Assembly (NCBI GenBank): GCA_028824555.1
Contig: JAPPDJ010000144.1
Location: forward strand, 1 to 41,885
DNA: 41,885 bases
Source of the DNA: Gammaproteobacteria bacterium
Lineage (GTDB): Bacteria; Pseudomonadota; Gammaproteobacteria; Pseudomonadales; Azotimanducaceae
Reading direction: 5' to 3'
Each line of letters opens with the position of its first letter. Within the stretch, counting starts at the first letter, position 1. A program made the translations under genes and the position numbers. Shown here in pieces: positions 1 to 8,021 of the stretch. The notes below the pieces were generated by a model. The model saw nothing but the letters and a program-made list of their open reading frames with translations. It was not told where the DNA came from and did no database searches.

Positions 1-1058
1 ACTGGAACGGCTTCAGCCAAGTTGCCGAAGACCACGGCGAGGCTTGCGCCCGCACCGTCAACGCCGGTGTGGACATGCTGATGGTTGGGGAAGACTGGCG
101 GCGCACCTATCGCGACCTGCTGCAGCAGGTGCGAAGCGGCGTCGTTTCCGAGGCGCGCATCGACGACGCCGTTTCCCGCATCCTGCTGGTGAAGGCGAGA
201 GCTGGTCTGTTCCACAAGGGGCGACCGTCGAGCCGGCCAGACGTGAGCGACTCCAGCGTGATCGGGCAAAACGAACATCGAGCGCTGGCGCGACGGGCCG
301 TGCGCGAATCGCTGGTGCTGCTCAAGAACGACGGGCTGCTTCCACTCCGGCGCGACATGCGCGTGCTGGTGGCAGGGGACGGCGCCCACAACATCGGCAA
401 GCAGTGCGGCGGCTGGACGCTGACGTGGCAGGGAACCGGCAACGACAATGCCGACTTCCCGAACGCGACATCGATCTTCGATGGCATCCAATCGGCGGTC
501 GCAAGTGGCCGCTCGGCAGTGCTGGCACCAGACGGGCAGTTCGTTGGCGCCACACCCGACGCCGCCATCGTAGTCTTCGGCGAAGACCCATATGCGGAGG
601 GCGACGGCGACCGCACGCACCTCAGCCACTCCCGCTCCAACGCCAACCCACTCGCTATCCTGCGACGCTTGCAGGCACTCGGAGTCCCCACCGTCTCGGT
701 GTTCCTCACGGGGCGGCCGCTGTGGATCAACCCGGAACTCAACGCGTCCGACGCTTTCGTCGTCGCCTGGCTACCGGGCAGCGAGGGTGCTGGCGTCGCC
801 GACGTCCTGTTTCAACGTAGCGCTGGCGAGCCGACATACGACTTCCGCGGCCGCCTCAACTTCTCTTGGCCAAGCCACGCCCTGCAGACCCCGCTCAATG
901 TGGGCGACACAAACTACGACCCGCTGTTCCCCTACGGCTTTGGTCTTCGCTACGGCGAGAAAGCACCACCCCTCGAACAACTCGAAGAGTCCGACACCGC
1001 GGCCGACATGCCCGAAGACGCCGCCCGCCCACGCACCAACCCAACCTACCCCCGATGA
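1..1058 (+). CDS. GH3 beta-glucosidase / glucan glucohydrolase, C-terminal part (5' truncated by window edge)
   Basis: The frame is open from base 3 and reads W-N-G-F-S-Q-V at once. The two bases before it (ac) fit the end of an Asp codon. D-W-N-G is the nucleophile motif of glycoside hydrolase family 3, so the window probably begins inside the nucleophile codon. What follows fits the family: the end of the (alpha/beta)8 domain with a helix carrying DDAVSRILLVK, then an alpha/beta-sandwich domain beginning with LVLLKNDGLLPL and containing an acidic loop (VVFGEDPYAEGDGDR) of the kind that supplies the acid/base residue. The C-terminus (FPYGFGLRYGE) is also typical. Members release glucose from beta-1,3 or beta-1,4 glucans, usually in the periplasm; the signal peptide would lie outside the window. 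The TGA stop overlaps the ATG of the next glycosidase gene, so both are probably translated from one message. Confidence 0.93.
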   Translation, partial: WNGFSQVAEDHGEACARTVNAGVDMLMVGEDWRRTYRDLLQQVRSGVVSEARIDDAVSRILLVKARAGLFHKGRPSSRPDVSDSSVIGQNEHRALARRAVRESLVLLKNDGLLPLRRDMRVLVAGDGAHNIGKQCGGWTLTWQGTGNDNADFPNATSIFDGIQSAVASGRSAVLAPDGQFVGATPDAAIVVFGEDPYAEGDGDRTHLSHSRSNANPLAILRRLQALGVPTVSVFLTGRPLWINPELNASDAFVVAWLPGSEGAGVADVLFQRSAGEPTYDFRGRLNFSWPSHALQTPLNVGDTNYDPLFPYGFGLRYGEKAPPLEQLEESDTAADMPEDAARPRTNPTYPR

Positions 1059-2401
1059 AGCGCCATGGGGGCAAGATGCCCTCGCCCCAAGCGCAGGAGC
1101 TTCGCCACAAGGCCCGTGTGCTTCGGACAACGTTGCTGTTTTGCACGCTGGCGGCCTCGCTGCTCCACGCGCAACCCATCGAAGTCAAAGTCATCGCGCA
1201 CGGTGACGGCTTCCAGCTCCTCCGGGGCGGCCAGCCCTATGTCGTCAAAGGCGCAGGAGTAGTCGGCGTGGACTACCGCACCCTCGCGGAACGTGGCGGC
1301 AACTCCGTGCGCACCTGGGGCATCGAAACTGCCGGTCGCGACCTCGACGAAGCCGCCAAGAACGGCCTGACCGTGGCACTCGGCCTGCCGGTAGCCGCAG
1401 AACGCTGGGGCATGGACTACGGCGACGAGGATCAGGTGGCAGCGCAGCGGCAACAAGTGCGAGAAGCAGTCGAACGCTACCGCGACCACCCTGCCCTCCT
1501 CGCTTGGATCATCGGCAACGAGCTCAACCACGGCATGAAAGACGGGCGCGTGTACGACGAGGTGAACGCGCTGTCGAGGATGATCCACGAACTGGACCCC
1601 AACCACCCAACCACCACCGCCATCACGGCTGGCGAGGAGCCCATCGAAGTCGTGAAGGAGCGCGCCCCAGACCTCGACTTCATCAGCATCCAGCTCTACG
1701 GCGCCCTGGCGTTGATGCCGCGCTACGCAGACGAGTGGCTTGCCGGCCGGCCCTTCATGGTCACCGAATGGGGTCCCATAGGCCATTGGGAAGCAAGCCA
1801 AACCGCATGGGGCGCCCCCCTGGAAATGGACAGCACCACCAAGGCCCTCCACTACCTAAACGGCTACCGCCAACTCATCGAACCCCATCTCGCAAGCGCC
1901 CCAGGGGGCGGCCTGTGCCTCGGCAGCTACGTGTTCCTCTGGGGCCAAAAGCAAGAACGCACGCCCACGTGGTACAGCCTGTTTACGCCCGCCGGCCAGT
2001 CCACCGCCGGCGTGGACGCCATGCAACTCGCGTGGTCTGGGCAACACCCTCCCAACCAGGCCCCCGTGATCCAGACAATGCGTCTCGACAACCACACCGC
2101 CAACAACAACGTGACTCTCGTGGCCGGCAAGCACTACCACGCGGAGTTCACCACCCACGACCCAAACGGCGACCCACTAACCTACCGCTGGCACCTAAAG
2201 CCCGAAAGCACGGCCACCACCGACGGCGGCGACTACGAACCCGCCATCCCCAACATCCCCGGCCTGATGGACGATCCAACCCGCCCCACCATTACATTGC
2301 AGGCACCCGAGCCGGGCGAATACCGCCTGTTCGCCTACGCCTCCGACCCCCAAGGCCACACAGCCCACGCCAACATCCCCTTCCGCACAACCAGCCCCTG
2401 A
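1055..2401 (+). CDS. Secreted clan GH-A glycoside hydrolase (GH2/GH5-like TIM barrel) with C-terminal PKD-like domain
   Basis: 448 residues from an ATG that overlaps the previous stop (ATGA); an alternative ATG lies at 1076. Residues about 20-36 form a signal-peptide core (RTTLLFCTLAASLLHA), so the product is exported. The catalytic barrel covers about 40-330 and has the two clan GH-A glutamates: E156 in WIIGNELNH (acid/base) and E238 in MVTEWG (nucleophile). Conserved starting strands read YVVKGAGVVGVDYRTL and GGNSVRTWG. The last 110 residues (from about N335) resemble a PKD/Ig-like fold, with DPNGDPLTYRW and a final DPQGHTAHANIPF strand. Coupling to a GH3 enzyme suggests an endo-acting or transglycosylating enzyme working on a beta-glucan whose oligomers the GH3 enzyme trims. 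Substrate and exact GH family cannot be fixed from the sequence. Confidence is high for a glycosidase, low for the substrate. Confidence 0.85.
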   Translation: MKRHGGKMPSPQAQELRHKARVLRTTLLFCTLAASLLHAQPIEVKVIAHGDGFQLLRGGQPYVVKGAGVVGVDYRTLAERGGNSVRTWGIETAGRDLDEAAKNGLTVALGLPVAAERWGMDYGDEDQVAAQRQQVREAVERYRDHPALLAWIIGNELNHGMKDGRVYDEVNALSRMIHELDPNHPTTTAITAGEEPIEVVKERAPDLDFISIQLYGALALMPRYADEWLAGRPFMVTEWGPIGHWEASQTAWGAPLEMDSTTKALHYLNGYRQLIEPHLASAPGGGLCLGSYVFLWGQKQERTPTWYSLFTPAGQSTAGVDAMQLAWSGQHPPNQAPVIQTMRLDNHTANNNVTLVAGKHYHAEFTTHDPNGDPLTYRWHLKPESTATTDGGDYEPAIPNIPGLMDDPTRPTITLQAPEPGEYRLFAYASDPQGHTAHANIPFRTTSP

Positions 2402-2445
2402 CACACCTACGGCAACGATGCCCCAGGCCCCCCAGCCGCCACCGC

Positions 2446-2465
2446 TTGACTTCCTGTGAAGTCAA
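2446..2465. promoter_or_regulatory. Palindromic operator of the RHH/RelE toxin-antitoxin operon
   Basis: A perfect 8-bp inverted repeat, TTGACTTC and GAAGTCAA, flanks a 4-base loop just upstream of the antitoxin gene. The left arm starts with TTGACT, a good -35 box. A weak -10 candidate (CATTGT, 2469-2474) lies 17 bases further on. RHH antitoxins bind such palindromes as dimers and repress their own operon, so this is the likely operator. Binding is inferred. Confidence 0.6.
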
Positions 2466-2505
2466 CCACATTGTTTGGGATCATGTTGCACGGAGGGACA
2501 TGCGC

Positions 2506-2727
2506 ATGGTGCAAGTAACCGCAAGACTGCCGGATGAACTCGTCGCAAGAGCCGATGGGGCGGCGAGTCGACTGAATCGTTCGCGCGCGCAGTTGCTCCG
2601 CCAAGCGCTTGAGTACTACCTCGACGACTTCGAAGACCTTCGCTTGGCGCTCGAGCGTTTGGGCGACCCAGCGGATCCGGTGCTGGACTGGCAGGATGTC
2701 AGACGCGATCTACTCAGTCAGGATTAA
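2506..2727 (+). CDS. Ribbon-helix-helix (CopG/Arc-type) antitoxin
   Basis: 73 residues. The N-terminal strand MVQVTARLPDELVARAD, then SRLNRSRAQLLRQALEYYLDD, is the classical ribbon-helix-helix DNA-binding fold (strand, helix A, helix B). The C-terminal tail (about residues 48-73) is acidic with Trp (VLDWQDVRRDLLSQD), as expected of a toxin-neutralising segment. I chose ATG 2506 because the Shine-Dalgarno GGAGG (2492-2496) is 9 bases upstream; ATG 2500 would leave only 3 bases. The gene overlaps the RelE-type toxin gene by 32 bases. It should repress the operon at the palindrome at 2446-2465. Confidence 0.9.
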   Translation: MVQVTARLPDELVARADGAASRLNRSRAQLLRQALEYYLDDFEDLRLALERLGDPADPVLDWQDVRRDLLSQD

Positions 2728-2959
2728 GGCGAGCGCCGCCAAGGCAATCCTTAGGATCAATGCCAGCGATCGCCGGCGCATTGTGGAGGCAATCGACCGG
2801 CTAGCGTACGAACCGTCTGCGGGTTCGGCGCTCAAGGGGGAGTTCGGTGGCTTGCGAAGGCTGCGCGTGGGTCGCTATCGAGTCATATACGAGACCAGTC
2901 ACGAGGAACTCACCGTTTTGGTTGTTCGCATCGGGAACCGCGGGAAGGTATATCGATAG
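2696..2959 (+). CDS. RelE/ParE-family toxin
   Basis: 87 residues. The sequence follows the RelE fold: YSVRIKASAAKAILRI (strand and start of helix 1), then RRRIVEAIDRLAYEP, then the core GGLRRLRVGRYRVIYE and final strands LTVLVVRIGNRGKVYR. Positively charged residues in LRVGRYR and a terminal Arg-Lys-Val-Tyr-Arg match the RNA-contacting residues of ribosome-dependent RelE mRNases. ParE-type gyrase toxins share the fold and cannot be excluded. The start lies inside the antitoxin gene (32-base overlap), the usual arrangement for coupled expression. It looks intact. Confidence 0.9.
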   Translation: MSDAIYSVRIKASAAKAILRINASDRRRIVEAIDRLAYEPSAGSALKGEFGGLRRLRVGRYRVIYETSHEELTVLVVRIGNRGKVYR

Positions 2960-3020
2960 GGGGACGGCGTCGGTAATGACCCCACCGATTCCATGCGGCG
3001 GAAGTCGCGGAAAGCCGAAT

Positions 3021-3038
3021 TGTTGACTACAATCAACA
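3021..3038. promoter_or_regulatory. Palindromic operator of the hipBA operon
   Basis: TGTTGA (3021-3026) and TCAACA (3033-3038) form a 6-bp inverted repeat with a 6-base spacer, 30 bases before hipB. A -35-like TTGACT (3023-3028) lies inside it. A -10-like CATATG/TATGTA lies near 3048-3055, at a spacing slightly longer than ideal. HipB proteins bind inverted repeats over their own promoter. The operator role is inferred from position and symmetry. Confidence 0.5.
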
Positions 3039-3068
3039 CAAATCCAGCATATGTAGCCGTACAGCAAC

Positions 3069-3410
3069 ATGGTCGCGCCGAGCAAGATCACCCAGTCTCC
3101 CCCCGCCGCAGTCGAGGAAGCACTCGCGAAACTCGGGCGCAACATCCGCACCGCCCGTCTGCGTCGCAACATAACGCAGCAGGAACTGGCCCAGCGAGTC
3201 GGCGTCTCCCGTTTCGTCGTTGCCGATGTCGAGCGCGGCAAGCCGACCACGGGGGTCGCCGCCTATGTCGGCGCCCTATGGGCACTGGACCTGATCGCCA
3301 ACCTACAGAACGTCGCCCACCCAGACCTCGACGAGGAGGGCAAGACGCTGGAAGGGCTCCGCGGCCGCCGCGCCGCCCGCCCCACCAAGCAACTCAGCGA
3401 TGACTTCTGA
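3069..3410 (+). CDS. hipB: HipB-type antitoxin (XRE helix-turn-helix)
   Basis: 113 residues. A helix-turn-helix of the Cro/C1-XRE family spans about residues 22-75: LGRNIRTARLRRNITQQELAQ, then RVGVSRFVVADVERGKPTTG. The C-terminal tail (RGRRAARPTKQLSDDF) is basic and flexible, as in HipB proteins that contact HipA. No strong Shine-Dalgarno precedes the ATG. The 3' end overlaps hipA by 11 bases. As the antitoxin it should both inhibit HipA and repress the operon at the inverted repeat just upstream. Confidence 0.9.
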   Translation: MVAPSKITQSPPAAVEEALAKLGRNIRTARLRRNITQQELAQRVGVSRFVVADVERGKPTTGVAAYVGALWALDLIANLQNVAHPDLDEEGKTLEGLRGRRAARPTKQLSDDF

Positions 3411-4671
3411 ACGCGAGTGTTTCGTTTACATCATGCTCCCGGGCGCAACGGAGTTCGTCACTGCCGGCCGCTTTCGTTGGATCGACGACGGGGAAGTTCC
3501 CGTGGGTCAGTTCGTCTATGGCCGCTCGTACCTCGAACGACCAGATGCCGTGGAGTTCGATCCGATCGAACTCCAGCTTTCGAGCGAAGTTCGCCAGAAG
3601 GCACGCCTGCAAGGCTTCTTTGGCGCGATCCGCGACGCCATGCCCGACTTCTGGGGCCGCCGGGTGATTGAACGCAGGTTCGGCGTCGCAGAACTCGCCG
3701 AGTTCGACTACTTGCTGCGCTCCCCGGACGACCGAGCCGGGGCCTTGGCGTTCGGTGCCAACGTGCAGCCTCCCCTGCCGAGGCACCAGTTCAGTCGCAC
3801 TCTGGATCTCGCGAGCCTGCAGAGCACCGCCGACGCCATTGTCGCCGGCAAGGAACCCGACACCACACCCACCGCTCGCCACGTCGAGGAACTGCTCCTG
3901 CTCGGAACTTCGATGGGCGGCGCCAGACCAAAGGCAGTCGTGCAGGAGGGCGACACCGTCTGGCTCGCTAAATTCGCAAGCCCTGAAGACCGCTGGAATC
4001 ACCCTAAGGTCGAACACGGCATGCTGAATCTCGCCCGAGCGTGTGGTTTGCAGGTTGCCGACAGTCGCGTCGATACCGTCGCGGACCGTGACGTGCTTCT
4101 TGTCCGTCGCTTCGACCGCGAGCGGCGCGGCAAAGCCCTCTTGCGCCACCGCATGATCAGTGCCCTGACGCTGCTTCAGAGCGGCGACGCAGTGGGAGAG
4201 CGCGACCGCTGGTCCTACCTCCTTCTCGCCGACGAAGTCCGTCGCGCCAGCGCAGCGCCACAGGACGACCTCAGGGAACTCTTCGCCCGCATGTGTTTCA
4301 ACGCGGCGACATCCAATATCGACGACCATCCCCGTAACCACGCGATGCTGGCGCCGGGAACGTCTTGGCGCCTGAGCCCCGCCTACGACCTTGTCCCCTC
4401 GCCCGTGCTGGCCCTCGACCGGCGCGACCTCGCCATGGCCTGCGGTCAATACGGCCGCCAAGCCAACCGAGCCAATCTCCTGAGCGGCCACGGCCGCTTC
4501 CTGCTCGAAGAAGCGGAAGCGAGCGCAATCTTCGACCAAATCACGAAAACCGTCCGCCGCCGCTGGCGCAACGTGATGCAAGGCGCGGGCGTGACCGAGG
4601 CGGACCGCGAAACCATCGGGCGAGCTTTCTTGTACGACGGTCTGTCCTACACGGTCGCGCCCAAACCATGA
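3400..4671 (+). CDS. hipA: HipA-family serine/threonine kinase toxin
   Basis: 423 residues, close to the E. coli protein. The N-terminal subdomain (about 1-110) has the couple typical of HipA (VGQFVYGRSYLERPDAVEFDP). The kinase core shows GTSMGGARPK at 169-178 (nucleotide loop), the RRFDRE segment, the catalytic loop NIDDHPRNH at 306-314 with D309, and SPAYDL with the metal-binding D330. In E. coli, HipA phosphorylates glutamyl-tRNA synthetase and causes growth arrest and persistence; the target here may differ. It overlaps hipB by 11 bases. No disabling change is visible, so this is probably a complete module. Confidence 0.95.
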   Translation: MTSERECFVYIMLPGATEFVTAGRFRWIDDGEVPVGQFVYGRSYLERPDAVEFDPIELQLSSEVRQKARLQGFFGAIRDAMPDFWGRRVIERRFGVAELAEFDYLLRSPDDRAGALAFGANVQPPLPRHQFSRTLDLASLQSTADAIVAGKEPDTTPTARHVEELLLLGTSMGGARPKAVVQEGDTVWLAKFASPEDRWNHPKVEHGMLNLARACGLQVADSRVDTVADRDVLLVRRFDRERRGKALLRHRMISALTLLQSGDAVGERDRWSYLLLADEVRRASAAPQDDLRELFARMCFNAATSNIDDHPRNHAMLAPGTSWRLSPAYDLVPSPVLALDRRDLAMACGQYGRQANRANLLSGHGRFLLEEAEASAIFDQITKTVRRRWRNVMQGAGVTEADRETIGRAFLYDGLSYTVAPKP

Positions 4672-4762
4672 CCGAGAAGTCCAGCCAGCCAGGGCGGCCC
4701 CTCATCCCAAGGGGCCTCGCCCATGCAGGAGGCACGGTGTTGAAGGTGGGAGGCGCTACGCG

Positions 4763-6217
4763 GTGACGTGGTTGTTCGAGCATTGGTTCGCTGCGGCGTT
4801 GCTGCTGGCGTATGCGGCAATGCTCGTGCTGCACGCTCGCTCCGGGCTGCAAGGCACTCGCGGCACGGCGGATTACTTCGTCGGCGGCCGGCGCTTTGGC
4901 GGGGTGGCCATCGGCATCTCGTTCTATGCCACGTTTGCCAGCACGAACAGCTACTTGGGACACTCCGGCAAGGGCTATGAGTACGGCGCGCCGTGGCTGA
5001 CCATGGCGGTGCTCCTGGTGCTTTTCACGTGGGCCTCGTGGAAGCTGGTGGCGCCCCGCATCCGTCGCTTTGCGGCGGACTGGAACTCCGTGACCGTGCC
5101 TGATCTCTTGGCGGTTCGCTTCGGCAGCGACCGGGTGCGGCGGGCGGCTGGGGCGATCATCGTCTTCTCCAGCCTTCTCTACATGATCGCCATCTTCAAG
5201 GGCGTGGGGCACCTGTTCGAGGCGTTCCTCGGCATCCCCTACGAGGCTGCGGTGGGCGTGAATCTGGTGATCGTCATGGCCTATACCGCCGTGGGCGGTT
5301 TCCTGTCGGTGGTGCGCACCGATGTCCTTCAGGGCGCATTGATGCTGGTGGGTTCGATGCTGCTTTTCGGCTTCATCACCCATGCGGCTGGCGGCATTGG
5401 CTCCGTAACCGAGGTGACAGAACTGCCCGGAGCCGAACGATTGTTCGACTTGAACGCCGCCATTCCCTTCCCCGTGCTACTCGGGATTGCGCTCGCCGGC
5501 TCGCTCAAGCTCCTGATCGATCCCCGGCAGGTGTCGCGCTTCTACGGCCTGCGTGACGAGCGCAGCCTCCGCACCGGCATCTGGGTGGCCGTCGGCGGCA
5601 TCCTGCTGATTCAGTTCTGCCTGTTCCCGCTCGGGCTGTACGCTCGGTTTCTGCTCGACGGCGTGACCGACACGGACGTCATCATCCCAACGCTGGTAAC
5701 GGACACATCCGTGTTTCCCCGCCTCGTGAGCGACTTCCTCGTGGTGGCGATCCTCGGCGCCGCCATGTCGTCCCTCGACAGCGTGCTGCTGGTGGCCGCC
5801 TCGGTGACGTCGCGAGACCTCGTGCGGCCAAAGTCGGAAGCGACCGAAGTGCGCCTCACCCGTATTGGCGTCGTCGCCTTCGCCGCCCTGGCCGCCCTGA
5901 TCGCCTTGCGCCCACCCGGCGGCATCGTCGAACTCACCATCTTCTCCGGCAGCCTCTACGCCGTCTGCTTCCTGCCTACGGTGCTCTTGGGCCTGCATTG
6001 GCGACGGGGCAACGAAACCGCGGCACTGGCGGCGTTCGGCGTCGGCATCGCTGTCTTGGTGGCCTGGCTTGCGCTCGGCCTCACGTCGTTCCTGCACGAA
6101 GTGTTCCCGGCGCTTGCGGCATCGATGGCGGCTTACGTCGTCGTTTCCGCACGGGGGAAACTCGTGGCCGACCCCCAGGTACAACGCCTGTTCGAGATGC
6201 GGGAATCGGGTCCGTAG
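4763..6217 (+). CDS. Sodium:solute symporter (SSS family)
   Basis: 484 residues with about 13 hydrophobic segments, the size and shape of the SSS/SLC5 family. Family marks include DYFVGGRRFGG after TM1, GISFYATFASTNSYLGHSG (TM2, substrate and sodium-site region), SVTVPDLLAVRFGSDRVRR, MAYTAVGGFLSVVRTDVLQG, and AILGAAMSSLDSVLLVAAS, in which the Ser/Asp cluster is typical of the Na2 site region. The substrate is unknown; proline, pantothenate or a sugar-type compound are possible. The start is GTG 4763, with GGGAGG (4748-4753) 9 bases upstream. The TAG stop lies in the first bases of a palindromic repeat. Confidence 0.92.
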   Translation: MTWLFEHWFAAALLLAYAAMLVLHARSGLQGTRGTADYFVGGRRFGGVAIGISFYATFASTNSYLGHSGKGYEYGAPWLTMAVLLVLFTWASWKLVAPRIRRFAADWNSVTVPDLLAVRFGSDRVRRAAGAIIVFSSLLYMIAIFKGVGHLFEAFLGIPYEAAVGVNLVIVMAYTAVGGFLSVVRTDVLQGALMLVGSMLLFGFITHAAGGIGSVTEVTELPGAERLFDLNAAIPFPVLLGIALAGSLKLLIDPRQVSRFYGLRDERSLRTGIWVAVGGILLIQFCLFPLGLYARFLLDGVTDTDVIIPTLVTDTSVFPRLVSDFLVVAILGAAMSSLDSVLLVAASVTSRDLVRPKSEATEVRLTRIGVVAFAALAALIALRPPGGIVELTIFSGSLYAVCFLPTVLLGLHWRRGNETAALAAFGVGIAVLVAWLALGLTSFLHEVFPALAASMAAYVVVSARGKLVADPQVQRLFEMRESGP

Positions 6218-6290
6218 GGGACGGGCTTGTCCCGTCCCGTTTCGAATGGGTCGAAGCGTCCAGCACGGGAGGGACAAGCCCGTCCCCTAC
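6214..6290. repeat. Family A palindromic repeat, paired arms
   Basis: The 20-base arm GTAGGGGACGGGCTTGTCCC (6214-6233) recurs exactly inverted at 6271-6290, with 37 bases between. Each arm also contains an internal GGGAC...GTCCC fold. Bases 6215-6217 of the left arm are the stop codon of the symporter gene. Related copies lie at 8657-8780, 19353-19381, 22956-23099 and 28042-28060. It may be a REP/REPIN-like element or a transcript-end structure. Confidence 0.85.
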
Positions 6291-6329
6291 GAAGGAAAGC
6301 GACACAAGATCATTGCGTTGCAGGAGACG

Positions 6330-6479
6330 TCACGCATCCTCTTCCATGCCGAATGCCCGTTGCAGTTCGGGAGGCCAGGCGTCGAAATCCTCCTCGATCC
6401 AGATCTGACCGGTCAGGTCGCCTTGACGGGCTGGTCGGCAGTTCGCACTCGCCCTTCGACCAGGCGGTGGTCGCGAGCG
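6330..6479 (-). pseudogene. Possible Phd-type antitoxin remnant
   Basis: On the minus strand a frame ending at the TGA of 6330-6332 encodes GDLTGQIWIEEDFDAWPPE followed by a short acidic tail. This resembles the end of Phd/YefM-type antitoxins, which commonly read G-x-I-x-I-x-x-D-F-D-A-P-x-P. Coding sense appears to continue further upstream only after a frame change, and the 254-base inverted-repeat element begins at 6480, so no intact gene is present. The match is short and the assignment tentative. Confidence 0.3.
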
Positions 6480-6733
6480 CTTTCCTGTCACTCCCCCCTC
6501 GCGGGGGAGTCGAAAGGCGTCCTCGCCTTTCGGAGGGGGGCTCGTTGGAGATCGACAGGATCCTGCTAGGGGGGGTGCCGGGTTGATCGCATCCGGCCCA
6601 AGTACTGCCTCAGGCCAGCGGTTAGTACGCCGCAGGCTCCGACTAGCCGTCCGAGAGTTCCGGCTAGCCCCCCCTCCGAGAAAAGCGAGGACGCTTTTCT
6701 CGACTCCCCCGCGAGGGGGGAGTGACAGGAAAG
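6480..6733. mobile_element. MITE-like element with ~65-bp nested terminal inverted repeats
   Basis: The left arm (6480-6542) and right arm (6666-6733) are near-perfect inverted copies, differing mainly by a few extra bases in a central hairpin. Each arm contains two smaller palindromes: ACTCCCCCCTCGCGGGGGAGT, then a GAAAGGCG...CGCCTTTC stem (GAAAAGCG form on the right). The 123-base centre has no coding frame. No clear target-site duplication is visible. The size, long TIRs and lack of coding capacity fit a non-autonomous transposable element; a large transcribed hairpin is the alternative. The rest of the gap between the symporter and the CoA-transferase (6291-6329, 6734-6792) shows nothing recognisable apart from the CoA-transferase ribosome-binding site. 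Confidence 0.6.
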
Positions 6734-6792
6734 AGGCGCCATGGCTCGTTGTGGTTCAATAGCGCCCGCTTCGTCCTTTGGAGAACCCCACT

Positions 6793-7986
6793 GTGGCAGG
6801 ACCTCTCGACGGGTTCCGTGTGATCGACTTCACCACGATGATCGCGGGGCCTTACGGCACCATGATCCTGGCCGATCAGGGGGCGGACGTGATCAAGGTG
6901 GAGGCGCCGCGGCAGGGGGACCATGTTCGGCGGGCGGGGTATGCGCAGAGCGAGTTCAGCGCGGCCTTCCTGAACAACAATCGCAACAAGCGATGCATCG
7001 CTGTGGACGTGAAGTCGCCGGCGGGGCGGGACGTGATCCTGAAGCTCGCCGCCAGCGCCGATGTGTTCCTGCAGAACTTCCGCCCCGGCGTGATGGCGCG
7101 GCTTGGCATCGACTACGACGATCTCAAGGCCGTCAATCCCAAGATCGTGTACGTCTCCATGAGCGGCTGGGGCGAGAAGGGGCCGTTTGCGCACAAGCCC
7201 GTCTATGACCCCATCATCCAGGCGCTGTCCGGACTCGCTTCCGTGCAGGGAGGCTCCGACGAGGCGCGCCCCCGGCTGATCCGCACGATCCTGCCGGACA
7301 AGCTCACTGGCATCACGGCGGCGCAGGCGGTCTCCAGCGCGCTTCTCGCCCGCGAGCGCACCGGCGAGGGGCAGCACGTGCGGCTGTCGATGCTCGATGC
7401 GGTGGTGGCGTTCATGTGGTCATCCGACATGGGCAGCCAGACGTTTGTCGGGCGCGAAGTGGATGTGGCGCGGGCGGCGACGTTCATCGACCTCATCTAC
7501 GAGACCAGGAGCGGCTACATCAGCGTTTCGGTGATGAACGACCGCCAGTGGGATGGCCTCTGCCACGCTGTGGGGCATCCCGAATGGCTCGAAGACGAGC
7601 GCTTCAAGACGCCGGGCGGCCGCGACCGCAACGCCGACGAACGCCTGGAGATGACTCAGGAGGCGTTGCTCGAACGCCCGGCCGATGAATGGCTGACGAT
7701 CCTTGAGGATGCCGGCGTTCCTTGTGCGCCGGTGCTTCGCCGCAGCGAGATGGTCAAGCACCCGCAGGTGGAGGCCAGCGGTATCGTCATGGAACTCGAC
7801 CACCCGGACGCTGGTCGCATCCGCCAAACGCGCAACGCCGCCCGGTTCGAGCAAACGCCCACAGAGATGCGCCACGGCGCCCCGCACCATGGCCAGCACA
7901 CGGCCGAGGTGCTCGGGGAGCTTGGCTACGGCGATGCCGAAGTGACGAGCCTTGCCGCCGACGGCATCGTCGGCATCCCTGCGTAG
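6793..7986 (+). CDS. Class III (CaiB/BaiF) CoA-transferase
   Basis: 397 residues, the normal length for the formyl-CoA transferase/CaiB family, which moves CoA between carboxylic acids through an aspartyl-CoA adduct. Family features are LDGFRVIDFTTMIAGPYGTMILA at the start (FTTMIAGP motif), ADVIKVEAP, the FLNNNRNKR segment, SGWGEKGPF and RERTGEGQHVRLSMLDA. The catalytic Asp falls at D169 in ILPDKLTG when counted from GTG 6793. I prefer that start because GGAG (6779-6782) stands 10 bases upstream; a TTG at 6778 would sit on the ribosome-binding site. The substrate is not predictable. The glutathione S-transferase gene follows 35 bases later. Confidence 0.93.
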   Translation: MAGPLDGFRVIDFTTMIAGPYGTMILADQGADVIKVEAPRQGDHVRRAGYAQSEFSAAFLNNNRNKRCIAVDVKSPAGRDVILKLAASADVFLQNFRPGVMARLGIDYDDLKAVNPKIVYVSMSGWGEKGPFAHKPVYDPIIQALSGLASVQGGSDEARPRLIRTILPDKLTGITAAQAVSSALLARERTGEGQHVRLSMLDAVVAFMWSSDMGSQTFVGREVDVARAATFIDLIYETRSGYISVSVMNDRQWDGLCHAVGHPEWLEDERFKTPGGRDRNADERLEMTQEALLERPADEWLTILEDAGVPCAPVLRRSEMVKHPQVEASGIVMELDHPDAGRIRQTRNAARFEQTPTEMRHGAPHHGQHTAEVLGELGYGDAEVTSLAADGIVGIPA

Positions 7987-8021
7987 CCAACTCCCACCAC
8001 AGGTCAACAAGGTAGCCAACG

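Noticed and set aside
3394-4581. Minus-strand open frame opposite hipA
   Set aside because: Opposite a complete HipA with all catalytic motifs; no recognisable domain.
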